From NCBI GenBank assembly GCA_017555445.1, contig JAFZGK010000084.1, positions 1 to 14,226 on the forward strand: 14,226 nucleotides of DNA, given 5' to 3'. This DNA comes from Bacteroidales bacterium. GTDB lineage: Bacteria > Bacteroidota > Bacteroidia > Bacteroidales > UBA932. The stretch's first letter is position 1. Each line of letters opens with the position of its first letter. The position numbers were made by a program, and so were the translations under genes. The notes under the pieces were generated by a model. The model worked only from the letters and a program-made list of their open reading frames with translations, ran no database searches and was not told the origin of the DNA. Below, one piece after another: positions 13,579 through 14,226 of this stretch.

Positions 13579-14175
13579 ATGGCAAAGAAGAATACACCAG
13601 CAGAAGTTGCAGCAGTACCAGCAGGATACGTGCCAGCTTTGAAGACAGTATATAAGGACGAGATCGTTCCAAAGCTCATGAAGGAGTTCAACTACTCTAC
13701 AGTGATGCAGTGCCCTAAGCTCGTTAAGATCACCATCAACGAAGGTGTAGGCGACGCAACAGGTGACAAGAAGCTCGTTGAGGTTGCTCAGCAGGAGCTC
13801 TCTATCATCACTGGTCAGAAGGCAGTGGTAACTCACTCAAGAAAGGATATCTCTAACTTCAAGCTCCGTAAGGGTATGCCTATCGGAACAAAGGTTACAC
13901 TCCGTGACGTTAAGATGTACGAGTTCCTCGAGAGACTTATCCGCGTTTCTCTTCCACGAATCAGAGACTTCAATGGTATCTCAGAGAAGATGGACGGCAA
14001 GGGTAACTATACTCTCGGTATCAAGGAGCAGATCATCTTCCCAGAGATCGATATCGACAAGATCTCAAAGATCCTCGGAATGGAGATCACATTCGTTACT
14101 ACAGCTAAGACCGACGAGGAGGCTCATGCACTTCTCAAGGCATTCGGTCTGCCTTTCAAGAAACATAACAACTAA
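13579..14175 (+). CDS. rplE: 50S ribosomal protein L5
   Basis: The product has 198 residues against about 179 in E. coli and about 185 in Bacteroides. The additional length is an N-terminal segment rich in Ala and Pro (residues 2-17, [16 protein letters not shown]); the family body starts near [16 protein letters not shown]. Conserved blocks include [19 protein letters not shown] and [19 protein letters not shown], then [15 protein letters not shown] and [17 protein letters not shown]5 binds 5S rRNA and forms a bridge to S13. The ATG at 13579 is retained because it sits 3 bases from rplX and the nearest in-frame ATG (13678) would remove conserved sequence. Confidence 0.97.
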   Translation: MAKKNTPAEVAAVPAGYVPALKTVYKDEIVPKLMKEFNYSTVMQCPKLVKITINEGVGDATGDKKLVEVAQQELSIITGQKAVVTHSRKDISNFKLRKGMPIGTKVTLRDVKMYEFLERLIRVSLPRIRDFNGISEKMDGKGNYTLGIKEQIIFPEIDIDKISKILGMEITFVTTAKTDEEAHALLKAFGLPFKKHNN

Positions 14176-14190
14176 TTAAAAGAGAACAAG

Positions 14191-14226
14191 ATGGCAAAAG
14201 AATCAATGAAAGCCCGCGAGGTAAAA
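14191..14226 (+). CDS. rpsN: 30S ribosomal protein S14 (3' end outside window)
   Basis: Only the first 12 residues are present, MAKESMKAREVK, which equal the start of Bacteroidota S14 of the long, zinc-free type. It lies 15 bases after rplE, the standard spc-operon position. S14 is part of the 30S head near S19 and S3. The call rests on the short N-terminus plus synteny; the length cannot be judged. Confidence 0.92.
   Translation, partial: MAKESMKAREVK

Noticed and set aside
1..14226. tRNA genes, CRISPR arrays, toxin-antitoxin or defence genes
   Set aside because: No cloverleaf, regularly spaced repeat array or recognisable family of these kinds was found in either strand by eye.

Overview
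The window comes from a member of the Bacteroidota, most likely the order Bacteroidales. Four observations support this: promoters of the TAnnTTTG type, the near absence of Shine-Dalgarno sequences, proteins of families characteristic of this phylum (DUF4270, DUF4294, DUF3098, a short starch-synthase-like protein, a DUF4369/thioredoxin lipoprotein), and ribosomal proteins that resemble Bacteroides versions. Genus cannot be fixed by eye.

Layout. (1) 1-1403, + strand: the distal part of an S10 ribosomal protein operon, rpsS (3' part), rplV and rpsC, closed by a strong intrinsic terminator. (2) 1515-5140, +: a thioredoxin-fold lipoprotein gene, uvrC and pnuC, probably one operon with its own promoter. 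(3) 5257-5499, +: a solitary acpP that ends in a hairpin able to terminate both strands. (4) 7318-8133 and 5567-7318, - strand: a degenerate starch-synthase-like gene coupled by a 1-base overlap to a DUF4270 lipoprotein gene with a striking Gly/Tyr-rich tract. (5) 8221-10919, +: ftsX, DUF3098, uppP and lpxH, an envelope operon divergent from group 4. (6) 10914-11657, -: a secreted DUF4294 protein, tail to tail with lpxH. (7) 11980-14226, +: the ribosomal series resumes exactly where it stopped, with rplP, rpmC, rpsQ, rplN, rplX, rplE and the start of rpsN, now driven by a new strong promoter and an 86-90 base leader.

The main observation is this split. In most bacteria, rpsC is followed within a few bases by rplP. 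Here about 10.6 kb of housekeeping genes lies between them, with order and orientation otherwise kept. A terminator on the left edge and a consensus promoter on the right edge suggest a settled arrangement and not a random join, although a chimeric assembly must be excluded. No transposase, integrase, tRNA or flanking repeat explains how the block arrived.

Functionally the intervening genes lean towards the cell envelope: ACP for acyl chains, LpxH for lipid A, UppP for carrier-lipid recycling, FtsX for division-linked wall hydrolysis, plus three exported proteins. DNA repair (UvrC) and cofactor uptake (PnuC) are also present. I see no RNA gene, CRISPR array, insertion sequence or defence system, and no convincing wholly new system. 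The items most worth follow-up are the operon split, the leader of rplP and the Gly/Tyr tract.
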